DNA from: Diplonema papillatum | Lineage: Eukaryota; Euglenozoa; Diplonemea; Diplonemida; Diplonemidae | Assembly: GCA_030068145.1 (NCBI GenBank) | Contig: JAPJBO010000180.1 | Coordinates: 1 to 64,000 of the forward strand | Direction of reading: 5' to 3' | Length of the DNA: 64,000 nt | Part shown: in pieces, positions 49,238-61,300 of the stretch | Layout: each line of letters begins with the position of its first letter | How positions within the stretch are numbered: position 1 is the stretch's first letter | Translations under genes and position numbers: made by a program | Notes under the pieces: generated by a model | Seen by the model: only the letters and a program-made list of their open reading frames with translations | Database searches by the model: none | Told to the model about the DNA's origin: nothing

Positions 49238-50259
49238 AGCAAGAGACAACCAATAGCCATTTTCCCCTCCCATCCTTCCTCCCAAGGTTTTGGGTTCCTG
49301 GTTTGGTTCTGCTGATGCTGTGATTGTTACGTCTGCTAAAGCTGTGCTGCTTCCGCTGCTACTTCTGCTGCTGCTGCTGCTGCTGCTTCTGCTGCTTCTG
49401 CTGCTTCTGCTGCTTCTGCTCCTGCTCCCTGCTGGTGCTTCAGTCTTGCTGATGTTGCTGCTGCTGCAAAAAAGGTGAATGAGTGAAAATCCCATGTGCT
49501 GACAACGGTGGCTACCTGTTTTTGGGCCAAAAGGGGCCTGCCATGCCAGAACTGGGACATCTTTTTATTTCTTTACAATAAGAAGAAAAGTGTGGACAAA
49601 AGGCTTAAAGCAACCTTCTCTTGACTTCGATGGGGTTTTTGCTGCCTTGCTGCTGATCCTCTTGCTGCTCCTCTTGTTCCTCTGTTTGGTTTTGCTGCCT
49701 TGCCACTCTTGCTCCTGCTGCTGTTGCTGATTTCCCTGAAGCCAACAACACAGTAACTGTTTACTTCCTGCTGATTTGCTGCTCACTGCTGTTTGTGCTG
49801 GTGCTGCTCTTGCTCCTGCTTCTCTTGTTGCCTTTCATCGAAGCTGTGAAACTCTCTCAAAACCAAACACTGCAGTAAACGACCTTCCCCCCCTTCGAAA
49901 TGGAAAGGCTTGCATTTTTCATCGAAGCCCAGATTCGCAAACTTCGTCTGTGTTTTGATTACCTGTTTAGGTTTCTTTGAACTGAAAGTTGCTGTCTGCC
50001 TGCTGCTGCCTTGCTCCTGCTCTTGCTGCTGTTCCTGCTGCTAGTCTTGCTCCTGCTGCCTTTCTCCGAAGCTGTGGAATTCTCGGAAAACCAAACACTG
50101 CAGTCAACGACCTTCCCCACTTCGAAATGGAAAGGCTTGCAAAGACTGATGTTCATTGCAAGCTTCGATTTCCACCTTAAGCGCTTCAAACAAACTTCGT
50201 CTGTGTTTTGATTTTCTGTTTATGTTTCTTTAAATTGAAAGCTCCTATTCTGTCTGCTG
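49238..50259. repeat. Module U tail and module R flank, copy at 49 kb
   Basis: Near-identical to about 62,280-63,120 (offset 13,029 bp). It includes a CTG/CTTCTG tract (49,330-49,470) and the AACCAAACACTGCAGT tandem flank. No gene is seen. Confidence 0.85.
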
Positions 50260-50819
50260 CCTTCTGTTGGTGCTCTTCCTGCTGCTGCCTTACCGCTGCT
50301 CCCTTGCTGCTGCTGCCTTGCCTGCTGCTGCCTTGCTGCTGCTGCCTTGCCGCTGTTGCCTTGCCGCTCCTGTCTTCTTGCTGCTGCTGCCTTGCTGATG
50401 CTGCCTTGCTACTGCTGCTTTGCTTTGCTGCTGTCTTGCTTCTGCCGCTGCCTTGCCGCTGTTGCCTTGCCGCTGCTGTCTTGCTGCTGCTGTCTTGCTG
50501 CTGCTTCCTAGCTGCTGCTTCCTTGCCGCTGCTGTCTTGCTGCTGCTACTCTTGCTGTTGCTGCTCCTGCTGCTCTGCTGCCTTTCTCCAAAGCTGTGGA
50601 ATTCTCGCAAAACCAAACACTGTGGTCAACGACCTTCCCCACTTCGAAATGGAAAGCCTTGCAAAGACTGATGTTCATCGCAAGCTTCGTTTTCCAACTT
50701 AAGCGCTTCAAACAAACTTTGTCTGTTGTTGCTGCTGCTGCCTTGCCGCTGCTATGATGCTGCTGCTGCTGCCGCTATCGCTGCCTTGCCGCTGCTGCCT
50801 TGCTGCTACTGCTTTGCTG

Positions 50820-50916
<97 letters not shown>

Positions 50917-52112
50917 TTGTTGCTGCCTTTCCGCTGCTATGTTGCTGCTGCTGCTTCCCTGCCGCTGCTGCCTTGCTGCTGCTGCTGCCTTGCTGCTACT
51001 GCTGCCTTGCCGCTGCTGCCTTGCTGATGCTGCCTTGCCGCTGCAGTCTTGCTTCTGCTGCTGCCTTGCTGCTCCTGCTCCCTTGCTGCTGCTGCCTTGC
51101 CGCCGCTGCCTTGCTGCTGCTGCTGCCTTGCTGCTGCTGCCTTACCGCGGCTGCCTTGCTGATGCCGCCTTGCCGCTGCTATCGAACTGCTGCCGCCTTG
51201 CCGCTGTTGCCTTGCCGATGCTGTCTTGCTGCCGGTGTCTTGCCGCTGCTGTCTTGCTTCTGCTGCTGCCTTGCCGCCGCTGCCTTGTTGCTGCTTGCTT
51301 CTGCTCTGCCTGCTGGTGCTGCCTTGCCGCGGCTGCCTTGCTGCTACTGCTGCCTTGCCGTTGCTGCCTTGCTGCTGCTGCCTTGCTGCTGCTGCCTTGC
51401 TGCTCCTGCTGCCTTGCTGCTGATGCCTTACCGCGGCTGCCTTGTTGCTGCCTTGCGGATGCCGCCTTGCCGCTGCTATCGTGCTGCTGCTGCCTTGCCG
51501 CTGCTGCCTTGTTGCTGGTGGCTTGCTTCTGCTGCTGCCTTGCTTGCTGGCCTTGCCGCGGCTGCCTTGGCTGTGCTGCTACCTTGCTGCTTGCTGCTGA
51601 TGCTGCCTTGCCGCTGCTGCGATGCTGCTGCCTTGCCGCTGCTGCCGCTGCTTCTGCTGCTGCCTTGCCGCTGCTGCCTTGTTGCTGGTGGCTTGCTTCT
51701 CTGCTGCTGCCTTGCCGCGTGCTGCCTTGCTGCTGCTGCTGCCTTGCTGCTGCTGCTGCCTTGCTGCTGCTGCTGCCTTGCTGATGCCGCCTTGGCGATG
51801 CTGCCGCCTTGCCGCTGTGCCGCTGCTGCCTTGCTGCTGCTGCCTTGCTGCTGCCTTGTTGCTGCTGCCTTGCTGCGGCTGCCTTACTGCGGCTGCCTTG
51901 CTGTGGCTGCCTTGCTGCGGCTGCTGCCTTGCTGCTGCTGCCTTGCCGCGGCTGCCTTCCGGATGCCGCCTTGCCGCTGCTGTCGTGCTGCTGCTGCCTT
52001 GCCGCTGTTGCCTTGCCGCAGCTGCCTTGCTGCTCGTGTCTTCCCGCAGCTGTCTTGCTTCTGCTGCTGCTGCCTTGCCGGGCAGCCTTGCTGCTGCTGC
52101 TGCTTTCTTGCC
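50260..52112. repeat. CTG-rich complex repeat, largest block, with a pure (CTG)~30 run
   Basis: CCTTGCTGCTGCTGC-type units are interrupted at about 50,580-50,725 by a diverged R-flank piece (TTTCTCCAAAGCTGTGGAATTC). A perfect CTG run of about 30 repeats occupies 50,825-50,914. Long Leu/Cys ORFs (for example 50,754-52,139) span the whole block in overlapping frames and end just past it, so they are repeat artefacts. Confidence 0.92.
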
Positions 52113-52450
52113 GACCTTTTTTACGCCTGGGAAGGGTAGCTGCGCAGCTCGGAGGCCAGATACGAAGTTAGGGGCTTTCACCCACAGCAAAGGAACTGCT
52201 TGCCTTGGCCGCGTTTCGAAAAACACGTTTCCAGGGGACACCGCGAGGAGGTGGCAAGTCAGATTTTGTCCCCCAACCCCAAGACCACCCAGGGGCCTTT
52301 GATGGCCAGCTTCTTGGACTTCACGACCTCTCAGGACCACTTTGCTGAAGGAACACCGAAAACGTGATAGGCAACTGTTGCATGTCGAAATGGGGAGGGC
52401 ACGTTCTCCCGAAGTTGCGACCGAAAGAACGTCGTTCGTAGGAGCTTCGA
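52113..52450. repeat. Module R, right part, short form
   Basis: One copy of the ~165-bp segment (TTTTACGCCTGGGAAGGGTAG through GTCCCCCAACCCC), then GGGGCCTTTGATGGCCAGCTT and the AACGTCGTTCGTAGGAGCTTCGAA motif. There it switches abruptly into 32-bp minisatellite sequence. Confidence 0.85.
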
Positions 52451-53350
52451 ACGGTGCCAGATTGACAGCCAATGGCCAAGGATTGGCACCAGAACGACTG
52501 CCAATCGCCAGAGATCGTCCCAAGAATGACAGCCAATGAATGACCAGCAAGCGGCACCAGAATTAACGAACAGCGTGACACGTGAATGGTATCGTTTGGC
52601 TGAACAGGAAACTGTGCAAACCTGTCAAAGAATCCTGATCAATCATCAGGCAAAGACAGTTGGATAAACAACAAAGACTGCCTGCGTCGGCCGCGCTTGC
52701 AGCGCGTTTCCGAGGAACACCACGAGGAGGTGCAGGTCAGATTTTTGTCCCTCATGTCAAAAACAAGCAATGAGCCATCGTCTGGACTTCGAAGCGGAGG
52801 ATGATGAGGAATATCCTTTGTGTGACTCTTGATCCCTTTGAAGAGTTTCCTGCAGTTCACAGCGCCACCTTGCCAAAGGAGCTCTCAACAATGCGATGAG
52901 TGCCCCTGATGTCGAAATGGGGAAGAAGTTCCGATCTTCGAAAGAACGTCGTTCGTCTGTACTTCGAATTCCTGTGAGGGTTTCTTCAGATGCATCGGTC
53001 AAAACCATCATCAAATTGAGCACGCACACCGCTCTCTGCACTTGTTCACTTAATCGCAAAAAAATGGCATACTTCATTGTTTCCGGTGGGCGCCAAAACA
53101 ACCGGCATTGAACCTCGTCACCCCGCCATCTTTTATTTTGGTGTCATGTTCTTCCGGTTGTTTTTATTACCTTTTTTGTCGTTTCAATTTGAATGGTTTC
53201 AACTTCTTCTTGCTCGAGTCGGAGCCTCCCCCTAGATGAGAGGCCCCCTTTCCTGGACAAGACGGCCGCCTTCTTTCAAAGGTTCGGGATTCACAAGGGG
53301 GCCCGCTAGGGCCACCGAGTGCGGGTTTGCGGGTTTGCGGGGGGGACATT
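52451..53350. repeat. Module E, copy 3, with an unoccupied hAT target site
   Basis: A few 32-bp minisatellite units (to about 52,560), then the same sequence as the two flanks of the transposon joined together. GATGAGTGCCCCTGATGTCG is continuous, with GTGCCCCT at 52,900-52,907. It ends in GAGTGCGGGTTTGCGGGTTTGCGGGG. Confidence 0.9.
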
Positions 53351-54916
53351 TCTTTTTCATTTCTTTAAAATAAGAAGAAAAGTGTGGACAAAAGGCTTAA
53401 AGCAACCTTCTCTTGACTTCGATGGGGTTTTTGCTGCCTTGCTGCTGCTCATCTAGCTGCTCCTGTTGTTCCTGTGTTTGGTGCTGGTGCTGCTCTTGCT
53501 CCTGCTTCTCTTGTTGCCTTTCATCGAAGCTGTGAAACTCTCTCAAAACCAAACGCTGCAGTAAACGACCCTCCCCCTTCGAAATGGAAAGGCTTGCATT
53601 TTTCATCGAAGCCCCGATTCGCAAACTTCGTCTGTGTTTTAATTTCCTGTTTAGGTTTCTTTGAAACGAAAGTTGCTGTCTGCCTTGCTGCTGCCTTGCT
53701 CCTCCTCTTGCTGCTCTTCTTGCTGCTACTCTTGCTCCTGCTGCTCTGCTGCCTTTCTCCGAAGCTGTGGAATTCTCGCAAAACCAAACACTGCAGTCAA
53801 GGACCTTCGCTTGCAAAGACTGCTTTCATTGCAAGCTCCGATTTCCTTCTTAAGCGCTTCAAACAAACTTCGTCTGTGTTTTGATTTTCTGTTTATGTTT
53901 ATTTGAATTCAAAGCTCCTATCCTGTCTGCTGCCTTCTGTTGGTGCTCTTCCTCCTGCTGATTAACCGCTGCTGTCTTGCTCTGGCTGCCTTGCTGCTGC
54001 TGCCTTGCCGCTGCTGCCTTGCTGCTGCTGCCTTGCTGCTGCTGTCCTGCTGCCGCTCCTGCCTTGCCGCTGCTGTCTTGCCTTGCTGCTGCTGCCTTGC
54101 CGCTGCTGTCTTGCTTCTGCTGCTGCATTGCCGTTGCTGCCTTGCCGCGGCTGCCTTGCCGTGGCTGCCTTGCTGCTGCTGCCTTGCTGCTGCTGCCTTG
54201 CTGCTGCTGCTGCTTTCTTGCCGACCTTTTTTACGCCTGGGAAGAGTAGGTGCGCAGCTCGGAGGCCAGATACGAAGTTAGGGGCTTTCACCCACAGCAA
54301 AGGTACTGCTTGCCTTGGCCGCGTTTCGAAAAACACGTTTCCAGGGGACACCGCGAGGAGGTGGCAAGTCAGATTTTGTCCCCCAACCCCAAGACCACCC
54401 ATTGAGAATTCCGGGGCCTTTGATGGCCAGCTTCTTGGACTTCACGACCTCTCAGGAACACTTTGCTGAAGGAACACCGAAAACGTGATAGGCAACTGTT
54501 GCATGTCGAAATGGGGGGGCACGTTCTCCCGAAGTTGCGACCCTTGAAAGAACGTCGTTCGTAGGAGCTTCGAATTCCTGTGACGGTTTCGTTGGATGCA
54601 TCGGTCAAAATATCAACAAAAATATGTACCCATAGCTCTGTCAGAACCTTTTCGCTGACTCGGAACTTCACATACCTTGACTGCTTCCACACGAACTCTC
54701 GAACACCAGATTTTTCAAGCACAACTCCGACCCGAACCATCTTGTGAATTTCTTTTCTTCTTCTAGTTCCTGTTTGCGTTGTGTGTGCTGAATCCTGTTT
54801 TCTTTCGAGTCGGCCTCTTCACACAAGAGGCCGAACCTGGACAAGAAGGCCCACATCGAAGCACTAAGAATCCATCAAATGCACGAGGGGGCCCGCAGGG
54901 CCACCGAGTGCGGGTT
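53351..54916. repeat. Module R, short form, copy at 53 kb
   Basis: Near-identical to 56,238-57,850 (offset 2,887 bp at the left, 2,936 bp further right because of a 49-bp length difference in the CTG block at 53,940-54,222). It ends GAGTGCGGGTT and leads straight into one S201 unit. Confidence 0.9.
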
Positions 54917-54940
54917 ACTATATAATTATGTGGCTTGTCC

Positions 54941-54974
<34 letters not shown>

Positions 54975-55127
54975 TCGTCACAATGAAAAATTCCAAGCAA
55001 AAATTTCACCTTTGTCAAAAAAAAATTCTGAAAAACTCAAAATTCAGAATCCAGTTTCTATTGGTTTTCCTATGAACCAGACCCGCAAACCAGCCATTTT
55101 TTGGCAGCATCCAATTCCACAGGTCAG
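54917..55127 (+). repeat. S201 satellite, single unit
   Basis: One unit of the family that forms a 17-copy array at 58-61 kb, between the same flanking sequences (GTGCGGG on the left, TTTGCCCGGGTTTGCAGGAGG on the right). The CTGT tract is longer here. It shows the pre-expansion state of the locus. Confidence 0.92.
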
Positions 55128-56034
55128 GTTTGCCCGGGTTTGCAGGAGGTGTGCCCCCCTCTATCTCTTCCAATCAGGCTTGGCAACACAGGACCCCCAA
55201 AGAACGCGCAGAATGGGAAGCAAAAGGATGAGTGGTGGGAGTCCTGTGTGTCTAGGGGCTTGTCTCTCACTCTGTTGGCTGGCTTGCTGGCTGCTGACTT
55301 GCTGGTGCTGACTTGCTGGTGCTGACTTGCTGGTGCTGACTTGCTGGTGCTGAGGGTGTCTGCTGGTACTGCGCTGCCTGCTATGTGCTTCCTGCTGGTG
55401 CCTGCGTGTGCTGCCTGCCGTTGGTGCTGCCTGCCGTTGGTGCTGCCTGCTGCTGGTGCTGGCTGGTGTGTGCCTCCTGCTGGTGCTGCCTGGTGCTCAT
55501 AATATTTTTTTCCAAAACTTGAAAATTCGAAAAATATACCCAAGTATCACAGTCCCCGTGCCAAAGATTGTTGCTATGCGTGTGCTTTGTCTGTCTCTAA
55601 TCTGCCCAAAACTTCCACCGATTAGGGATCATCAGAACTATGAACACGCAGACCTCGAAAGGTTTGCTTCCTCCTGTTTTGTTTCCACTGCGGTTAGCCA
55701 CATACAATGTCGTGAGACAAAGTTTTTTCGGCCAGTTGCGAGGAACTGCCTGCAGGAGTTGCTCAAAGCATGAACGTCAAGGACGCTCAACAAAGCCTAT
55801 GGAGGGGCTCGCATCTGATCCAAAATGCTGGCATAGTGACACGGGTTGATCTTGCTGACTGGCTCGACAGGTACTCCCGCGTTGCAAAGTGCAGCTTCCT
55901 TTCAACCCTTCAAAGATAGGACAAAGCACGCACACAAGAGACAACCAATAGCCATTTTCCCCTCCCCCATCCTTCCTCCCAATGTTTTGGGTTCCTGGTT
56001 TGGTTCTGCTGATGCTGTGCTGCTTCTGCTGCTA

Positions 56035-56072
<38 letters not shown>

Positions 56073-56237
56073 TTCTGCTCCTTCTCCCCCTGCTGGTGCT
56101 TCAGTCTTGTTGATGTTTCTGCTGCTACAAAAAAAAATGCGAATGAGTGGAAACCCCATGTGCTGACAACGGTGGCTACCTGTTCTTTGGGCCAAAAGGG
56201 GCCTGCCATGCCAGCACTGGGACATCTTTTCATTTCT
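55128..56237. repeat. Module U, copy 2
   Basis: GCCCGGGTTTGCAGGAGG, CTTGCTGGTGCTGA repeats (55,290-55,350), CTGCCTGCCGTTGGTG repeats, then TGCCAAAGATTGTTGCTATGCG onward as in 12,662 and 61,905, and a CTG run at 56,040-56,080. The closest paralogue is 61,430-62,600. No ORF is conserved among the three copies. Confidence 0.85.
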
Positions 56238-57876
56238 TTACATTCATTTCTTTAAAATAAGAAGAAAAGTGTGGGCAAAAGGCTTAAAGCAACCTTCTCT
56301 TGACTTCGATGGGGTTTTTGCTGCCTTGCTGCTGCTCATCTAGCTGCTCCTGTTGTTCCTGTGTTTGGTGCTGGTGCTGCTCTTGCTCCTGCTTCTCTTG
56401 TTGCCTTTCATCGAAGCTGTGAAACTCTCTCAAAACCAAACGCTGCAGTAAACGACCCTCCCCCTTCGAAATGGAAAGGCTTGCATTTTTCATCGAAGCC
56501 CCGATTCGCAAACTTCGTCTGTGTTTTAATTTCCTGTTTAGGTTTCTTTGAAACGAAAGTTGCTGTCTGCCTTGCTGCTGCCTTGCTCCTCCTCTTGCTG
56601 CTCTTCTTGCTGCTACTCTTGCTCCTGCTGCTCTGCTGCCTTTCTCCGAAGCTGTGGAATTCTCGCAAAACCAAACACTGCAGTCAAGGACCTTCGCTTG
56701 CAAAGACTGCTTTCATTGCAAGCTCCGATTTCCTTCTTAAGCGCTTCAAACAAACTTCGCCTGTGTTTTGATTTTCTGTTTATGTTTATTTGAATTCAAA
56801 GCTCCTATCCTGTCTGCTGCCTTCTGTTGGTGCTCTTCCTCCTGCTGATTAACCGCTGCTGTCTTGCTCTGGCTGCCTTGCTGCTGCTGCCTTGCCGCTG
56901 CTGCCTTGCTGCTGCTGCCTTGCTGCTGCTGTCCTGCTGCCGCTCCTGCCTTGCCGCTGCTGTCTTGCCTTGCTGCTGCTGCCTTGCCGCTGCTGTCTTG
57001 CTTCTGCTGCTGCATTGCCGTTGCTGCCTTGCCGCGGCTGCCTTGCCGTGGCTGCCTTGCTGCTGCTGCCTTGCTGCTGCTGCCTTGCTGCTGCTGCCTT
57101 GCTTCTACTGCTGCCTGCCTTGCTGCTGCTGCCTTGCTGCTGCTGCTGCTTTCTTGCCGACCTTTTTTACGCCTGGGAAGAGTAGGTGCACAGCTCGGAG
57201 GCCAGATACGAAGTTAGGGGCTTTCACCCACAGCAAAGGAACTGCTTGCCTTGGCCGCGTTTCGAAAAACACGTTTCCAGGGGACACCGCGAGGAGGTGG
57301 CAAGTCAGATTTTGTCCCCCAACCCCAAGACCACCCATTGAGAATTCCGGGGCCTTTGATGGCCAGCTTCTTGGACTTCACGACCTCTCAGGAGCACTTT
57401 GCTGAAGGAACACCGAAAACGTGATAGGCAACTGTTGCATGTCGAAATGGGGGGGCACGTTCTCCCGAAGTTGCGACCCTTGAAAGAACGTCGTTCGTAG
57501 GAGCTTCGAATTCCTGTGACGGTTTCGTTGGATGCATCGGTCAAAATATCAACAAAAATATGTACCCATAGCTCTGTCAGAACCTTTTCGCTGACTCGGA
57601 ACTTCACATACCTTGACTGCTTCCACACGAACTCTCGAACACCAGATTTTTCAAGCACAACTCCGACCCGAACCATCTTGTGAATTTCTTTTCTTCTTCT
57701 AGTTCCTGTTTGCGTTGTGTGTGCTGAATCCTGTTTTCTTTCGAGTCGGCCTCTTCACACAAGAGGCCGAACCTGGACAAGAAGGCCCACATCGAAGCAC
57801 TAAGAATCCATCAAATGCACGAGGGGGCCCGCAGGGCCACCGAGTGCGGGTTTGCGGGTTTGCGGGTTTTTTTTTT
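56238..57876. repeat. Module R, short form, copy at 56 kb
   Basis: Near-identical to 53,351-54,916, with an expanded CTG block (56,827-57,157). It ends GAGTGCGGGTTTGCGGGTTTGCGGG plus a T-run. Confidence 0.9.
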
Positions 57877-58039
57877 GGCCTGTCCGTGTTTTTGCTGTTG
57901 CATGTGAAATTGTTGTGGGTCAACAAAGAAAACCGCAAACCTTTGTGTGGCTTCTGTCCACGAAAACAAAAGAAAACAGCATCCCTGTACCTAAACAAGA
58001 AAGGCAAACCGCACAGAGGCAGCATCCAAACAGGTCAGG
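57877..58039 (+). repeat. Diverged edge unit of the S201 array
   Basis: Starts GGCCTGTCCGTGTTTTTGC and ends GGCAGCATCCAAACAGGTCAGG, matching the start (GGCTTGTCCGTCTGTC) and end (GGCAGCATCCAATTCCACAGG) of an S201 unit. The middle is unrelated. It is either an old degenerate unit or a precursor form. Confidence 0.55.
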
Positions 58040-58244
58040 TTACTATATAATTATGTGGCTTGTCCGTCTGTCTGTCTGTCTGTCTGTCGTCACAATGAAA
58101 AATTCCAAGCAAAAATTTCACCTTTGTCAAAAAAAAATTCTGAAAAACTCAAAATTCAGAATCCAGTTTCTATTGGTTTTCCTATGAACCAGACCCGCAA
58201 ACCAGCCATTTTTTGGCAGCATCCAATTCCACAGGTCAGGTTAC

Positions 58245-58254
58245 TATATAATTA
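58245..58254 (+). promoter_or_regulatory. TATA-box-like element of an S201 unit (representative)
   Basis: TATATAATTA lies about 42-51 bp upstream of the micro-ORF ATG, with the CTGT tract in between. It is repeated in each unit. Confidence 0.3.
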
Positions 58255-58295
58255 TGTGGCTTGTCCGTCTGTCTGTCTGTCTGTCTGTCGTCACA

Positions 58296-58388
58296 ATGAA
58301 AAATTCCAAGCAAAAATTTCACCTTTGTCAAAAAAAAATTCTGAAAAACTCAAAATTCAGAATCCAGTTTCTATTGGTTTTCCTATGA
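58296..58388 (+). CDS. 30-codon micro-ORF of the S201 unit (representative)
   Basis: Starts at CACAATGAAA and ends at TGA. Its first eleven residues, MKNSKQKFHLC, are identical to those of the S214 micro-ORF. The third codon differs synonymously (AAT against AAC). The C-terminus is hydrophobic (IQFLLVFL). It is present in all 17 array units and in the copies at 48,971 and 54,917. Translation is undemonstrated. Confidence 0.22.
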   Translation: MKNSKQKFHLCQKKILKNSKFRIQFLLVFL

Positions 58389-61300
58389 ACCAGACCCGCA
58401 AACCAGCCATTTTTTGGCAGCATCCAATTCCACAGGTCAGGTTACTATATAATTATGTGGCTTGTCCGTCTGTCTGTCTGTCTGTCTGTCGTCACAATGA
58501 AAAATTCCAAGCAAAAATTTCACCTTTGTCAAAAAAAAATTCTGAAAAACTCAAAATTCAGAATCCAGTTTCTATTGGTTTTCCTATGAACCAGACCCGC
58601 AAACCAGCCATTTTTTGGCAGCATCCAATTCCACAGGTCAGGTTACTATATAATTATGTGGCTTGTCCGTCTGTCTGTCTGTCTGTTCGTCACAATGAAA
58701 AATTCCAAGCAAAAATTTCACCTTTGTCAAAAAAAAATTCTGAAAAACTCAAAATTCAGAATCCAGTTTCTATTGGTTTTCCTATGAACCAGACCCGCAA
58801 ACCAGCCATTTTTTGGCAGCATCCAATTCCACAGGTCAGGTTACTATATAATTATGTGGCTTGTCCGTCTGTCTGTCTGTCTGTCGTCGTCACAATGAAA
58901 AATTCCAAGCAAAAATTTCACCTTTGTCAAAAAAAAATTCTGAAAAACTCAAAATTCAGAATCCAGTTTCTATTGGTTTTCCTATGAACCAGACCCGCAA
59001 ACCAGCCATTTTTTGGCAGCATCCAATTCCACAGGTCAGGTTACTATATAATTATGTGGCTTGTCCGTCTGTCTGTCTGTCTGTCGTCGTCACAATGAAA
59101 AATTCCAAGCAAAAATTTCACCTTTGTCAAAAAAAAATTCTGAAAAACTCAAAATTCAGAATCCAGTTTCTATTGGTTTTCCTATGAACCAGACCCGCAA
59201 ACCAGCCATTTTTTGGCAGCATCCAATTCCACAGGTCAGGTTACTATATAATTATGTGGCTTGTCCGTCTGTCTGTCTGTCTGTCTGTCGTCACAATGAA
59301 AAATTCCAAGCAAAAATTTCACCTTTGTCAAAAAAAAATTCTGAAAAACTCAAAATTCAGAATCCAGTTTCTATTGGTTTTCCTATGAACCAGACCCGCA
59401 AACCAGCCATTTTTTGGCAGCATCCAATTCCACAGGTCAGGTTACTATATAATTATGTGGCTTGTCCGTCTGTCTGTCTGTCTGTCGTCACAATGAAAAA
59501 TTCCAAGCAAAAATTTCACCTTTGTCAAAAAAAAATTCTGAAAAACTCAAAATTCAGAATCCAGTTTCTATTGGTTTTCCTATGAACCAGACCCGCAAAC
59601 CAGCCATTTTTTGGCAGCATCCAATTCCACAGGTCAGGTTACTATATAATTATGTGGCTTGTCCGTCTGTCTGTCTGTCTGTCTCGTCACAATGAAAAAT
59701 TCCAAGCAAAAATTTCACCTTTGTCAAAAAAAAATTCTGAAAAACTCAAAATTCAGAATCCAGTTTCTATTGGTTTTCCTATGAACCAGACCCGCAAACC
59801 AGCCATTTTTTGGCAGCATCCAATTCCACAGGTCAGGTTACTATATAATTATGTGGCTTGTCCGTCTGTCTGTCTGTCTGTCGTCACAATGAAAAATTCC
59901 AAGCAAAAATTTCACCTTTGTCAAAAAAAAATTCTGAAAAACTCAAAATTCAGAATCCAGTTTCTATTGGTTTTCCTATGAACCAGACCCGCAAACCAGC
60001 CATTTTTTGGCAGCATCCAATTCCACAGGTCAGGTTACTATATAATTATGTGGCTTGTCCGTCTGTCTGTCTGTCTGTCTGTCGTCACAATGAAAAATTC
60101 CAAGCAAAAATTTCACCTTTGTCAAAAAAAAATTCTGAAAAACTCAAAATTCAGAATCCAGTTTCTATTGGTTTTCCTATGAACCAGACCCGCAAACCAG
60201 CCATTTTTTGGCAGCATCCAATTCCACAGGTCAGGTTACTATATAATTATGTGGCTTGTCCGTCTGTCTGTCTGTCTGTCTGTCGTCACAATGAAAAATT
60301 CCAAGCAAAAATTTCACCTTTGTCAAAAAAAAATTCTGAAAAACTCAAAATTCAGAATCCAGTTTCTATTGGTTTTCCTATGAACCAGACCCGCAAACCA
60401 GCCATTTTTTGGCAGCATCCAATTCCACAGGTCAGGTTACTATATAATTATGTGGCTTGTCCGTCTGTCTGTCTGTCTGTTCGTCACAATGAAAAATTCC
60501 AAGCAAAAATTTCACCTTTGTCAAAAAAAAATTCTGAAAAACTCAAAATTCAGAATCCAGTTTCTATTGGTTTTCCTATGAACCAGACCCGCAAACCAGC
60601 CATTTTTTGGCAGCATCCAATTCCACAGGTCAGGTTACTATATAATTATGTGGCTTGTCCGTCTGTCTGTCTGTCTGTCTGTTCGTCACAATGAAAAATT
60701 CCAAGCAAAAATTTCACCTTTGTCAAAAAAAAATTCTGAAAAACTCAAAATTCAGAATCCAGTTTCTATTGGTTTTCCTATGAACCAGACCCGCAAACCA
60801 GCCATTTTTTGGCAGCATCCAATTCCACAGGTCAGGTTACTATATAATTATGTGGCTTGTCCGTCTGTCTGTCTGTCTGTCTGTCGTCACAATGAAAAAT
60901 TCCAAGCAAAAATTTCACCTTTGTCAAAAAAAAATTCTGAAAAACTCAAAATTCAGAATCCAGTTTCTATTGGTTTTCCTATGAACCAGACCCGCAAACC
61001 AGCCATTTTTTGGCAGCATCCAATTCCACAGGTCAGGTTACTATATAATTATGTGGCTTGTCCGTCTGTCTGTCTGTTCGTCACAATGAAAAATTCCAAG
61101 CAAAAATTTCACCTTTGTCAAAAAAAAATTCTGAAAAACTCAAAATTCAGAATCCAGTTTCTATTGGTTTTCCTATGAACCAGACCCGCAAACCAGCCAT
61201 TTTTTGGCAGCATCCAATTCCACAGGTCAGGTTACTATATAATTATGTGGCTTGTCCGTCTGTCTGTCTGTCTGTTCGTCACAATGAAAAATTCCAAGCA

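Noticed and set aside
50754..52139. Long Leu/Cys/Ala-rich plus frames (also 1,544-2,578 and 15,021-15,866) and Gln/Ala-rich minus frames (15,141-16,505)
   Set aside because: They lie wholly in CTG-type repeats, overlap in several frames on both strands, and end a short distance beyond the repeat. They are by-products of triplet-length units.
58055..58987. 310-codon plus frame with repeated CPSVCLSVCRHNEKFQAK
   Set aside because: It runs across satellite units only where the CTGT number happens to keep the phase, and it breaks whenever that changes. The unit-internal micro-ORF is the only frame kept in all units.
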